Origin: Duganella sp. Root1480D1
GTDB taxonomy: Bacteria > Pseudomonadota > Gammaproteobacteria > Burkholderiales > Burkholderiaceae_D
Reading direction: 5' to 3'
NCBI RefSeq assembly: GCF_001427305.1
Contig: NZ_LMFZ01000048.1
Coordinates: 125,355-189,354, forward strand
DNA length: 64,000 nt
Each line of letters begins with the position of its first letter. Position 1 is the first letter of the stretch. Shown piece by piece: positions 37,885 to 46,725 of the stretch. The notes beneath the pieces were generated by a model. It searched no databases. It had not been told where the DNA came from and saw only the letters and a list, made by a program, of their open reading frames with translations. The position numbers and the translations under genes are program-made.

Positions 37885-38829
37885 ATGCGATTCTTTTCGA
37901 AAGCTAAAAAAGAGAAAGACGCCTGGCTGGTGTTTGCGCCTATGCCGCAAGGCATGGCCCTGGCGACGATGCGCCGCCACGGCGCCAGCACGCCCGTACT
38001 GCTTGGCTGTGTCGAGGCGGTACTCGAAGGCCAGGGCGCAGACGACGCGCTGGCGCGCGCTGCGCGTTCGCGCAATGCCGCGCGATTCCGTTGCAGTACG
38101 CTGCTCGCGCCGAGCGATTACCAATTGCTGACGCTGGAGGCACCCAACGTTCCGCAAGACGAATTGAAAACGGCGGTGCGCTGGCGCATGAAGGACATGC
38201 TGGACTTCCACGTCGACGATGCGACCTTCGACGTGATGGCAATTCCAGTTGAGCGCGCCAGTGGCCGCACACCGAGCATGTTCGTGGTCGCTGCACGCAA
38301 CAGCGTGATTCGCCAGCGCCAGGAACTGTTCTTCGGCGCCGGCATCGACCTGGAAGTGATCGAAATTCCTGAGACTGCCCAGCGCAATGTATCGGCCTTG
38401 CTGGAGCAGGACGGGCGCGGCCTGGCCATGCTGTCGATCGGTCCGCAGGGGGGCTTGCTGACCGTAACCTATCAGGGCGAGCTTTACCTGGCGCGCCGTA
38501 TTGATGTCACGCCGGCAGTGCTGGACGAAGGCGATGCCGATCGCCGGCATGCCGCACTGGACCGGTTGATGCTGGAAGTGCAGCGTTCGCTGGACCACTT
38601 CGAGCGCCAGTTCGGCTTTGTTTCAATCTCCAAAATGGTACTGGCTCCCGGCTGCAGCGAGTCGCTGCTGAACTACCTGTCGTCAAATATGTACATGCCT
38701 GTTGTCCAGTGCAACCTGGCGGAAGTGATCGACCTGTCGGCCGTGCCTGAACTGCAGGACAGCGCGCAGCAGGCGCAGTATTTCTTCGCCCTTGGTGCAG
38801 CATTGCGCCAGGAGGTGATCGCGCCATGA
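37885..38829 (+). CDS. mshI: MshI (PilM-like) cytoplasmic assembly protein
   Basis: 314 residues with an actin-like PilM/GspL-type fold. Visible features are APSDYQLLTLEAPNVPQDEL, RWRMKDMLDFHVDDATFDV (the PilM-class linker helix) and SRSLDHFERQFGF-like C-terminal helices. No transmembrane helix. It binds the cytoplasmic tail of the PilN-like partner encoded by the next gene, which overlaps by 4 bp. The left system carries these functions in one 515-residue protein (19141). Confidence 0.8.
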   Translation: MRFFSKAKKEKDAWLVFAPMPQGMALATMRRHGASTPVLLGCVEAVLEGQGADDALARAARSRNAARFRCSTLLAPSDYQLLTLEAPNVPQDELKTAVRWRMKDMLDFHVDDATFDVMAIPVERASGRTPSMFVVAARNSVIRQRQELFFGAGIDLEVIEIPETAQRNVSALLEQDGRGLAMLSIGPQGGLLTVTYQGELYLARRIDVTPAVLDEGDADRRHAALDRLMLEVQRSLDHFERQFGFVSISKMVLAPGCSESLLNYLSSNMYMPVVQCNLAEVIDLSAVPELQDSAQQAQYFFALGAALRQEVIAP

Positions 38830-39554
38830 GCCAGCAGATCAACCTGTTCAACCCGATCTTCATGCGGCAGCGCCACAGTCTCGGCGCGCGCGGCATGGCG
38901 CTCGCCCTGCTGGCTTTGGTGGCCGGCACTGTTGCGATCGTCCTGTTCGCTGGCCAGCAGCTGCAACCCTTGCGCAACCAGGCTGCGCTGCAGGAAACCC
39001 GCTTGAAGGATCGGCAGGTCCGTGTACAGGCGGTAGCGGTGGAGTTCGCACCAAAGCCCAGCGACCCGCTGCTGAAAGCAGAGCTTGAAACGAAGGAAGC
39101 GCGCCTGAAATCGCTGCAGCAGGCGATGCAGATGCTGCGCCAGGCGGAAGGCGAAGGTGGGCAGGGCTTCGCCGAGTATTTCCGTGCGCTTGCACGCCAG
39201 AGCGTCAACGGCTTGTGGCTGACGGAAGTGGCGGTGCAAGGCGAACGGCGCGAAGTGAGCATGCAAGGCCGGGTGCTGCAGGCGGCGCTGGTCCCTGCCT
39301 ACCTGTCCCGCCTTGGCGGCGAGCCTGTCCTGCGCGGCAAATCCTTCCAGACCCTGGAATTGGGGCCGGCGGCAGTGCAACTGCCGGCCGCCGACGCGGC
39401 TGGACGCATGCCGCTTGCAGCGTTATCGCCCGTCGCGGGCAGTACGGCCGCCAGCGCAGTTGCCGCCGCTACGCCAGCCGAGCCGCCGCAGGCGAATTTT
39501 CTTGAGTTCAGGCTGCGCAGTACGGCCTCCGCGACAAGCGGGGTGAACCCATGA
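38826..39554 (+). CDS. PilN-like (MshI2) inner-membrane protein
   Basis: 242 residues. The N-terminus SQQINLFNPIFMRQRHSL is the conserved PilN cytoplasmic motif (INLLP-type) that docks into PilM. A transmembrane helix (about 19-40) is followed by a coiled coil and a ferredoxin-like periplasmic domain. It continues the PilM-N-O-P order here: overlapping mshI upstream and mshJ downstream by 4 bp each. Confidence 0.75.
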   Translation: MSQQINLFNPIFMRQRHSLGARGMALALLALVAGTVAIVLFAGQQLQPLRNQAALQETRLKDRQVRVQAVAVEFAPKPSDPLLKAELETKEARLKSLQQAMQMLRQAEGEGGQGFAEYFRALARQSVNGLWLTEVAVQGERREVSMQGRVLQAALVPAYLSRLGGEPVLRGKSFQTLELGPAAVQLPAADAAGRMPLAALSPVAGSTAASAVAAATPAEPPQANFLEFRLRSTASATSGVNP

Positions 39555-40246
39555 AGGCCGCGCTGCTGAAGCTGGAACAACGCATCGATGCCATGCCGCT
39601 GCCGCGGCGTATCGCCTTGTTCGCAGCGGGGATCGTGCTGGTCGCAGGCATTGCGTGGTTCGGGAAATTCGGACCCATGCTGGCTGAACGCCAGTCCCTG
39701 CATGCCTCCGTCCAGCAAGGGCAGTCCCAGGTCGATACGCTCGATAGGGAAATTGCTGCCACGCTGAAGGCCTACGAGTCGGACCCGAACGCCGCCATGC
39801 GGCGCCGCCTGGCCACAGTGCAGGAACAGGCTCGTGCGACCAGCGAAGACTTGCTGAACCGCAAGCAGGGCATGGTGCAGCCACAGCGCATCGTGCCGCT
39901 GTTGCAACAAATGCTGGCCGGACATCCCGGGTTGAAAGTGGTCGGCATGAAGACCTTGCCGGTCAGCGGCTTGCGCGACGGGCAGTTCGACCAGGGCAGC
40001 TCAGCGGCGCCGGGCACGGCGCCGCAGTCGGCCAGCCAGGCGCCAGCGATCCTGTACCGTCATGGGGTCGAGGTGGTAGTGGAGGGCAGCTATGCCGACC
40101 TGCTGGGCTACATGGCAACGTTAGAGAAAGTCACGCCGCGCCTGATATGGGGCAGTGCGCGCCTGAGCGTCATCAAGCATCCTCAGACCAGCTTGACGTT
40201 GACGGTGTACACATTGAGTCTCGACGAAACCTGGGTGCAGTTATGA
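39551..40246 (+). CDS. mshJ: MshJ (PilO/GspM-like) inner-membrane protein
   Basis: 231 residues with one transmembrane helix (about 20-40, RIALFAAGIVLVAGIAWFG), a coiled-coil segment (QQGQSQVDTLDREIAATLKA) and a periplasmic beta domain (HGVEVVVEGSYADLLGYMA, the PilO/GspM motif). It forms the inner-membrane alignment complex with the PilN-like protein. The stop overlaps the mshK start (ATGA). Confidence 0.8.
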   Translation: MKAALLKLEQRIDAMPLPRRIALFAAGIVLVAGIAWFGKFGPMLAERQSLHASVQQGQSQVDTLDREIAATLKAYESDPNAAMRRRLATVQEQARATSEDLLNRKQGMVQPQRIVPLLQQMLAGHPGLKVVGMKTLPVSGLRDGQFDQGSSAAPGTAPQSASQAPAILYRHGVEVVVEGSYADLLGYMATLEKVTPRLIWGSARLSVIKHPQTSLTLTVYTLSLDETWVQL

Positions 40247-40599
40247 GAAAGATCCTGGCCGCCCTGGCGGTATTTGCCGCAATCCCGGCGCTGGCGCAAA
40301 CTGCGCTGCCCGACCCGACCAGGCCGCCCCCGGAAGTGCTGGCGCCGCAAGCCGAGCGCAACGGGCCGGCAGTGGCAGTCGCCGCCGCCGGCCCTCAGCT
40401 GCAGTCGGTGCTGGTGGCGCGCCGCCCGGGCGGGCGCAAGCTGGCCGTGATCGACGGCGCAATTGTCCCCTTGGGCGGGAAGGTAGGCGGCGCCGTTCTG
40501 GTGGAAGTGCGCGAGAGTGCCGTTGTCCTGCAACGCGGGAAGCAAAAACAAGTATTGAAATTGGTATCATCGGGACAGGATAAGGCGCGACAGCCATGA
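40243..40599 (+). CDS. mshK: MshK-like periplasmic protein
   Basis: 118 residues from the ATG at 40243 (ATGA overlap with mshJ); the frame continues upstream but only as an out-of-frame shadow of mshJ. Signal peptide MRKILAALAVFAAIPALAQ. The motif LPDPTRPP is typical of MshK, and the C-terminal beta domain (LQSVLVARRPGGRKLAVIDG ... VLVEVRESAVVLQRG) resembles PilP/GspC homology regions. It links the inner-membrane complex to the MshL secretin, whose gene overlaps by 4 bp. Confidence 0.8.
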   Translation: MRKILAALAVFAAIPALAQTALPDPTRPPPEVLAPQAERNGPAVAVAAAGPQLQSVLVARRPGGRKLAVIDGAIVPLGGKVGGAVLVEVRESAVVLQRGKQKQVLKLVSSGQDKARQP

Positions 40600-42377
40600 C
40601 AGAGAAAACGAGCATCTCGAAAGCTTCACAAATTTGGCGGCTGGCGGTGGGCGGCGGCGCATTCGCGATGCTGGCCGCATGCACCCAGACACCGATGCGC
40701 GACACCTACAGCAGCATCAGCAACGAGGTGAAATCCGCGGCGCAATCGGCGGCTGCCGCGCCGGTGCCACACCAGGTGTCAGACGCCTTGTTGCCGTCCG
40801 CCGAACAACTGGCAGGACAACTGCCGAAAGCACGTCCGGTGCTGGAAGAACGCTTCAACGTCGCCTTCAACGATGTGCCGGCGAATCAGTTTTTCAATTC
40901 GCTGGTGGCGGGTACGCGCTACAACATGCTGGTGCATCCGGAAGTCAGCGGCAATATCACAGCCAACCTGAAGGACGTCACGATTGCGGAAGCGCTGGAG
41001 GCGGTGCGCGAGATGTATGGCTACGATTACCGCATCGAGGGTACCCGCATCACGATCAAGCCGCTGACCATGCAAAGCCGCATGTTCCAGGTGAATTACC
41101 TGACCGGGTCGCGCCGCGGCTCGTCGAACCTGCGCGTGACGTCGACTTCCGTGCAGAATGCGGGCAACAACGGTAACAGCAATAACAACGGTGACTCCAG
41201 CAATAACAATCGCCAGAACCGCAACAACAATAATGGCGACCCGAATTCACCGAATGCCAATGTGCTGGATGAAGCGGCCAACGTCACCACGCGTTCGGAA
41301 TCCGATTTCTGGGCCGAATTGAAGATGTCGCTGGAAGCGATTGTCGGTGCCGGTAAGGATGGCCGCGTGGTGGTCATCAGCCCGCAATCGGGCCTGGTGG
41401 TGATCCGTGGCATGCCGGAGGATTTGCGCAACGTCGACCGCTACCTGAAGGCGACCCAGCTGGCGGTGGCGCGGCAGGTGATCCTGGAGGCGAAAATCCT
41501 TGAGGTGGAGCTGAGCGAAAAAGCACAGTCCGGCATCAATTGGGCTGCATTCGGATCGCGCATTTCCGCCGGCATGGTTGGCCCAGGCACGGCGCTGGCG
41601 CCGCGCATCAATGGCGCCACCTCCCTGATGGGCCAGCCAAATGGCTTGTTGGGCACGCCTGGCAGCGCACTGGCTGCGGCCACCGGCGCGCCCGGTTCGC
41701 TGTTCGGACTGGCGTTCCAGAACTCCAATTTTGCGGCACTGATTTCCTTCCTCGAGTCGCAGGGCACGGTGCACGTGCTGTCCAGCCCGCGCATTGCCAC
41801 GCTGAACAATCAGAAGGCGGTGCTGAAGATCGGCACCGATGAATTCTTCGTCACCGGCGTCAGCACCACCACCAATACCAATGCGACCGGCAATGGCACG
41901 GTGTCGCCGAACGTCACGCTGCAGCCGTTCTTCTCCGGCGTGGTGCTGGACGTCACGCCGCAGATCGATGAAAAAGGCAACATCATCCTGCACGTTCACC
42001 CATCGGTGAGCCAGGTCTCGACGGTGAACAAGAATATCAACCTTGGCAATGCCGGCAGCCTGAACCTGCCGCTGGCGGCATCCGCTACTTCGGAAATGGA
42101 CAGCATGGTGCGCGGCGAGAACGGCAGTGTGGTGGCAATCGGCGGCCTGATGCGCCAATCCACCAGTGCCGACCGCTCGCAGATCCCGCTTGCCGGCCGG
42201 ATTCCCGTGGTCGGCAGCTTGTTCCGCAGCACTGCCGACTCCATCCAGAAGCGCGAGCTGGTGGTCCTGATCAAGCCCACCATTGTCGATACCGCCAGCG
42301 ACTGGAGCCAGGACCTGATGGAAAGCAGCCGACGCATCGAGCTTCTCGATCCGAAGAATTCGACGGGGCGCCGCTGA
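40596..42377 (+). CDS. mshL: MshL secretin of the MSHA system
   Basis: 593 residues; lipoprotein-like start (AFAMLAACTQTPMRDTY, Cys about residue 29). Secretin N0/STN domain (NVAFNDVPANQFFNSLVAGT), N1-like domain, an Asn-rich insert at about residues 187-218, and the secretin core VLSSPRIATLNNQKAVLKIG, VVLDVTPQID, GGLMRQS and a final RELVVLIKPTIV. It forms the outer-membrane pore for the pilus. Overlaps mshK by 4 bp; mshM starts 1 bp after its stop. Confidence 0.92.
   Translation: MTEKTSISKASQIWRLAVGGGAFAMLAACTQTPMRDTYSSISNEVKSAAQSAAAAPVPHQVSDALLPSAEQLAGQLPKARPVLEERFNVAFNDVPANQFFNSLVAGTRYNMLVHPEVSGNITANLKDVTIAEALEAVREMYGYDYRIEGTRITIKPLTMQSRMFQVNYLTGSRRGSSNLRVTSTSVQNAGNNGNSNNNGDSSNNNRQNRNNNNGDPNSPNANVLDEAANVTTRSESDFWAELKMSLEAIVGAGKDGRVVVISPQSGLVVIRGMPEDLRNVDRYLKATQLAVARQVILEAKILEVELSEKAQSGINWAAFGSRISAGMVGPGTALAPRINGATSLMGQPNGLLGTPGSALAAATGAPGSLFGLAFQNSNFAALISFLESQGTVHVLSSPRIATLNNQKAVLKIGTDEFFVTGVSTTTNTNATGNGTVSPNVTLQPFFSGVVLDVTPQIDEKGNIILHVHPSVSQVSTVNKNINLGNAGSLNLPLAASATSEMDSMVRGENGSVVAIGGLMRQSTSADRSQIPLAGRIPVVGSLFRSTADSIQKRELVVLIKPTIVDTASDWSQDLMESSRRIELLDPKNSTGRR
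41158..41250 (+). repeat. AAC/AAT-rich low-complexity tract inside mshL
   Basis: About 90 bp rich in AAC and AAT codons encode an Asn/Gly/Ser-rich loop (NNGNSNNNGDSSNNNRQN) within the secretin. It lies between periplasmic domains and is absent from the left-hand secretin, which has a Gly/Ser insert instead. Such tracts are prone to length variation. Confidence 0.75.
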
Positions 42378-42378
42378 T

Positions 42379-43278
42379 ATGTACGAGAGCCACTTCGGCT
42401 TGCGCGAGGCGCCGTTCGGCATTACGCCGGACACCAGCTTTTTCTTCAAGAGCCCGCACTCGCAGGAGGCATTGAACACCTTGCTGGTTGCGGCGCGCAG
42501 CGGCGAGGGATTCATCAAGATAACCGGCGAGGTCGGCACCGGCAAGACCTTGCTCTGCCGAACGTTCATGAAAACGCTGGGCGACGATTTCGTCACGGCC
42601 TATTTGCCCAATCCACTGCTTGAGCCGCGCACGCTGATGCTGGCTTTGGCTGACGAACTGGAACTGCCGCTGCCAAGTGACGTCGACCAGCACCAGTTAT
42701 TGAAGTCGCTAACGGCGCGCCTGCTGGAGCTGGCGGCGCAGGGCAAGCGTGTCGTGCTGTGCGTCGATGAGGCGCAGACCATCCCGCGCGACAGCCTGGA
42801 AGCGCTGCGCCTGCTGACCAACCTGGAAACCGAAAAGCGCAAGCTGCTGCAGATCGTGCTGTTCGGGCAACCGGAGCTCAACGAGCACCTGCAGGCGCAG
42901 TCGATTCGCCAGCTGGCGCAGCGCATAACGTTTCAGCATGACCTGGGCGGCCTGACGCGCGACGATATGGAGTATTACCTGGCGCACCGCCTGCGGGTGG
43001 CCGGCTTTACCGGAGCGCGCCTGTTCAGCAAAGGCGCGGTGCGCAAGCTGTTTACTGCCAGCCGTGGCATCCCGCGCCTGGTCAACATCATCGCGCACAA
43101 GGCCATGCTGGCCGCCTACGGCGAAGGGCGCCAGCGCATTGATACGCACCACGTGAAGCTGGCCGCCAGGGATACCGCAGTGGCAAGCCGGCGCGGCTGG
43201 CCGTGGCTGGCTACGGGGCTTGCCCTGGCAGCGCTTGCTGCCGCGGGCGCATTGCTGTCTTATCGTTTGAGCTTATGA
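42379..43278 (+). CDS. mshM: MshM, ExeA-type AAA ATPase
   Basis: 299 residues. Start MYESHFGLREAPFGITPDTS is the family signature. Walker A is GEVGTGKTLLC, Walker B is VVLCVDEAQTI, and a C-terminal transmembrane helix (about 275-295) anchors it in the inner membrane. Believed to support secretin assembly by analogy with ExeA/GspA. It follows mshL with a 1-bp gap and overlaps mshN by 4 bp. Paralogue of the 294-residue protein at 27211, which lacks the C-terminal helix. Confidence 0.9.
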   Translation: MYESHFGLREAPFGITPDTSFFFKSPHSQEALNTLLVAARSGEGFIKITGEVGTGKTLLCRTFMKTLGDDFVTAYLPNPLLEPRTLMLALADELELPLPSDVDQHQLLKSLTARLLELAAQGKRVVLCVDEAQTIPRDSLEALRLLTNLETEKRKLLQIVLFGQPELNEHLQAQSIRQLAQRITFQHDLGGLTRDDMEYYLAHRLRVAGFTGARLFSKGAVRKLFTASRGIPRLVNIIAHKAMLAAYGEGRQRIDTHHVKLAARDTAVASRRGWPWLATGLALAALAAAGALLSYRLSL

Positions 43279-44390
43279 GCCTGATTAACAAAATGCTGCA
43301 GGACCTGGATGCCAGGGGCGGCGCTCCAAAAGGGAGCGGCCTTTCCGATTCCGTGCAGGCAGTCCAGTACGGGCCTTCACGCAACCGCATCGCCTTGCTG
43401 GCGGTTGCGGCGGTTATCGCCATCGCAGGCGTGGCCGCTTTTGCCGGCTGGCGTTATTTGCGCAGTGCGCCCGTGGAGGCGGCCTCGGGGCCTGCCGCAG
43501 GAGTTATCCGGCAAGCGCAAGTCGTGGAAAAACCGCAAGCGACGCCGCCTGAACAAATGGTCGATGGCTTGCAGCTGCCGGGCGCGAACGAGGTTCCGGC
43601 TGTTGCTGCACCTGCTCACGACGGCAAGACGGATGTGGCGGCGCCGGTTGCATCGGTGCCGGCCAAGCAGACTGGCGAAAATCAGGCGAAGCGCGAAGCT
43701 GCCAGTGGCGGCGCCAAGGCTCCTGCTAGCAAGAGCGACAATGTCGCCAAGGCGGCTGCCAAGGCGCAACCGCGCGCCGCAGCCAATCCTGGCGGCGCAG
43801 TGTCTCCTGCATCGCGCGAACCGGGCGCGCAGGCATCGGCGACAGCGCTTTTCCAGCGTGCGCAAGACAGGCTGGCGTTCGGGCGCGTGGCGGAAGCGAT
43901 TGTCGACCTGGAAGCGGCGCTCGAGCTGGACCAGCGCTACCTGGCTGCGCGCGAGACACTTGTAGGTGTGCTGGTGGAGACCGGCCAGCAAGCCGATGCA
44001 ATGCGCCATTTGCGGCATGCGCTGGCGCTGAATCCGGAACAGACCGGCATGGCCATGCTGCTGGCGCGCCTGCAACTGGAACATGGCAACGGTGCCCTTG
44101 ATACATTGGAAAAGAGCCTGCCTTACGCCCAATCGAACGCAGAGTATCGGGCGTTGATGGCGGGCGTGCTGCAGCGGGCGAACCGCCACAAGGAAGCAGT
44201 CGAGCATTACCAAGCGGCGGTACGCCTGCAACCGTCCAACGCGGTGTGGTGGATGGGAATGGGCATTTCGCTGCAAGCCGATAAGCGCAATGCGGATGCA
44301 AAAGCCGCGTTCCAGCGCGCTGCCGAAAGCGGCCGCCTGACGCAGGAGTTGCAGTCCTTCGTCGAGCGTCGCTTGCAGCAGTTAAATTAA
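43275..44390 (+). CDS. mshN: MshN-like TPR protein
   Basis: 371 residues from ATG 43275 (ATGA overlap with mshM); further in-frame upstream starts fall inside mshM. The start SLINKMLQDLDARGG is the MshN signature. One transmembrane helix at about 37-58, an Ala/Pro/Lys-rich linker (about 70-185), and TPR repeats (about 185-365; RHLRHALALNPEQTGMAML and similar). Last gene of the mshI-N unit. The next gene is convergent, with 93 bp in between that show no clear terminator. Confidence 0.85.
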   Translation: MSLINKMLQDLDARGGAPKGSGLSDSVQAVQYGPSRNRIALLAVAAVIAIAGVAAFAGWRYLRSAPVEAASGPAAGVIRQAQVVEKPQATPPEQMVDGLQLPGANEVPAVAAPAHDGKTDVAAPVASVPAKQTGENQAKREAASGGAKAPASKSDNVAKAAAKAQPRAAANPGGAVSPASREPGAQASATALFQRAQDRLAFGRVAEAIVDLEAALELDQRYLAARETLVGVLVETGQQADAMRHLRHALALNPEQTGMAMLLARLQLEHGNGALDTLEKSLPYAQSNAEYRALMAGVLQRANRHKEAVEHYQAAVRLQPSNAVWWMGMGISLQADKRNADAKAAFQRAAESGRLTQELQSFVERRLQQLN

Positions 44391-44483
44391 GTGCAGAGCC
44401 TTGCACCCGACTGAATCCGCTGCCAGTGGCCGACGAAGATGCCCAGTGCGTGGGCGACAGTACGAGCAAAAGGCAACTACAAG

Positions 44484-45473
44484 TCAAAGCGCGGCCTGGG
44501 CGCCCCAGATCTGCTTCATGCTGAAGCGCAGTTCCGCCTGGTCCTCGGTGAGTGCTTCGAGGATTGCGCATTCCGGCTGGTCGGTGCGGCGATGGAGCCA
44601 AGTCGGCAAGGCCTTGCCCGCGCCATCGCGCATGCAGTGCACCTCCAGCACGCCGTCGCCACTGTCACGGCCCGTCACCACGCCCAGTTCGCCGTTCGCC
44701 AGGCGCACCAGCACGCCGGGAGGGAACTTGCCGAGCTGGCGGTGGAATTGTTCCTGCAAGGCCGGATCGGCTGGATGCAGCGGATCATGCAGGAGCTTTT
44801 CGAGCGCTTCGTCCGGCAGCATGGAGCAGCGGTAGTTGCGCGCCGAAACTCGGGCGCAATAGCGGTCGGCCAGGCTTAGCAAGCGCGCATTGTGCGTGAT
44901 CTGTTCGCGCGTCATGCCGGCGGGGTAGCCGGTGCCGTCGTCATTCTCATGGTGCATCAATACGCAGGAAATCCATTCATCGTCCTCGATGCCCGCGTAC
45001 TTCAGCATTTCCGCGCTGTCTTCAGGGTGGCGGCGCACGATCGCCATTTCCTCGCTATTCAGCGTGCCCGGCTTGCACTGGAAGTTATCGTGGTGGCGCA
45101 GCATGCCCACGTTCATGGTCAGTGCGGCCGCTGTCAGCGAAATCACTTCATCGGAAGCCTTGTCAAGGCCGCGCGCCACCAGGATCACTACAATGGCGGT
45201 CTCGATGCAATGGCGTACCGCGTAAGTACCGGCAATCTGGTTCAGGAACAGGCAGGCCAGCGCGATCTCGGGGTTCATTTCGACCGCACGCACCACTTCG
45301 CGGGCGATATTGCGCAAGTCGGCGTCAGCGTTGCGTTCGTTGCGCAAATCGCCCAACAGCTTTTCCAGACGCTTGTTGGCCAGGTTGAGTTCATGCAGCA
45401 CGGAGGGCGGCGGCTCCAGCCGCGATCCGCCTTCCGAGCCAAGGTCCTGCAAGCTGTTGAGGTACTGGTTCAT
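44484..45473 (-). CDS. Degenerate HD-GYP domain protein
   Basis: 329 residues from the ATG at 45473, with GAGGGGAGC upstream; an open frame further up lacks support. The C-terminal half of an HD-GYP domain is clear: KPGTLNSEEMAIVRRHP, then HHENDDGTGYPAG at about 174-186. The position of the catalytic HD pair reads LTMNVGML, so His and Asp are replaced by Met120 and Asn121. Hydrolysis of c-di-GMP is therefore doubtful; binding or scaffolding remains possible. It lies directly downstream of the MSHA locus and convergent with it, and is followed on its own strand by nothing obviously linked. Confidence 0.82.
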   Translation of the reverse strand: MNQYLNSLQDLGSEGGSRLEPPPSVLHELNLANKRLEKLLGDLRNERNADADLRNIAREVVRAVEMNPEIALACLFLNQIAGTYAVRHCIETAIVVILVARGLDKASDEVISLTAAALTMNVGMLRHHDNFQCKPGTLNSEEMAIVRRHPEDSAEMLKYAGIEDDEWISCVLMHHENDDGTGYPAGMTREQITHNARLLSLADRYCARVSARNYRCSMLPDEALEKLLHDPLHPADPALQEQFHRQLGKFPPGVLVRLANGELGVVTGRDSGDGVLEVHCMRDGAGKALPTWLHRRTDQPECAILEALTEDQAELRFSMKQIWGAQAAL

Positions 45474-45490
45474 GTTTTGCTCCCCTCGTA

Positions 45491-46645
45491 TTACACGCGC
45501 GCAAGCCGCTCCAATGCGAGCGCCAGCGTCTCGTCTTTCTTGGCAAAGCAGAAGCGCACAATGCCCGAATCCTTGCCGTTGCGGTAGAACGCCGATACCG
45601 GGATGGCAGCGACCTTGATCTCGCTGGTCAGCCATTCGGCGAAATCAGCTTCCGAATGCGACGATATGCGGTCATAGCGCACGCACTGGAAGTAGGTACC
45701 ATCCGCCGGCAGCAGTTCGAAGCGGCTGCCCTCCAGGCCTTTGCGGAACAGGTCGCGCTTGCGCTGGTAGAAGGCGGGCAGCCCGATGTACGGCGCGGGA
45801 TCGGCCATATAGCTGGCAATCCCATGCTGCATGGGCGTATTCACGGAGAACACGTTGTACTGGTGGACCTTGCGGAATTCGAGCGACATCATCGCCGGCG
45901 CGGCGACATATCCGACCTTCCAGCCCGTGACGTGATAAGTCTTGCCAAAGCTGGAAACGACAAACGAGCGCTCGGCCAGGTCCGGGTAGCGGCACATGGA
46001 TTCGTGGTGCTGGCCGTCGTAGACCATGTGCTCATAGACTTCGTCGGACAGGATCAGGATTTCGGTGTCGCGCACGATCTCGCGCAGGGCTTCCATGTCG
46101 GTGGCACGCAGCACGCTGCCGGTTGGATTGTGCGGCGTGTTGATAATGATCATGCGGGTGCGCTCCGTGACGGCAGCGTCGACCCGCGCCCACGGCACAC
46201 TGAAGCCGCCGTGCGGAGACACTTCCATCTGCACCAGCACGGGCACGCCGCCAGCCAGTTCAATGGCTGGCAGGTAGCTGTCGTATGCCGGTTCGATGAC
46301 GATTACTTCGTCGCCCGGATGGACGCTGCACAGGATGGCGGTGGTCAAGGCCTCCGTCGCGCCGGGCGTGACGGTGATCTCGGTGTTGACGTCGTAATGG
46401 TGGCCATAGATGCGTCTGACCTTTTCGACGATGGCCTGACGCAGTTCCAGCGCACCGACGCCCGTCGGGTATTGGTTGAACCCCTCGCGCATGGCAACGG
46501 TGACCATGTCAACCAGCTTGGGGTCGCAGGCGAAATCGGGAAAGCCCTGGCCCAGGTTGACCGCGCCGTACTGGCCAGCCAGGGCCGACATGCGCGAAAA
46601 AATGGTGGTGCCGATATGCGGCAAGCGGGAAGTCAGTTGTTTCAT
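45491..46645 (-). CDS. PLP-dependent aminotransferase, methionine aminotransferase-like
   Basis: 384 residues, class I/II fold. Substrate-binding AVNLGQGFPDFACDP near the start, the INTPHNPTGSVL Asn box, and PLP lysine in SSFGKTYHVTGWKVGY (about residue 236). The GQGFPDF motif and overall length fit the YbdL/MtnE-like methionine/kynurenine aminotransferase branch, which transaminates methionine and other amino acids with 2-oxo acids. The HD-GYP gene starts 17 bp after its stop on the same strand. All catalytic residues are present. Confidence 0.88.
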   Translation of the reverse strand: MKQLTSRLPHIGTTIFSRMSALAGQYGAVNLGQGFPDFACDPKLVDMVTVAMREGFNQYPTGVGALELRQAIVEKVRRIYGHHYDVNTEITVTPGATEALTTAILCSVHPGDEVIVIEPAYDSYLPAIELAGGVPVLVQMEVSPHGGFSVPWARVDAAVTERTRMIIINTPHNPTGSVLRATDMEALREIVRDTEILILSDEVYEHMVYDGQHHESMCRYPDLAERSFVVSSFGKTYHVTGWKVGYVAAPAMMSLEFRKVHQYNVFSVNTPMQHGIASYMADPAPYIGLPAFYQRKRDLFRKGLEGSRFELLPADGTYFQCVRYDRISSHSEADFAEWLTSEIKVAAIPVSAFYRNGKDSGIVRFCFAKKDETLALALERLARV

Positions 46646-46725
46646 TCTGCTTAGGAAAAGGACATTTTTTCCATTCTAGCGCAGCCGAATAAAACAAGTG
46701 TTGCCCCGAGGGTAAAACTGGAAAG

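Noticed and set aside
41158..41250. Possible CRISPR or tandem-repeat array in the AAC/AAT-rich stretch
   Set aside because: It is in frame within mshL, has no constant repeat/spacer pattern, and encodes a plausible Asn-rich loop.
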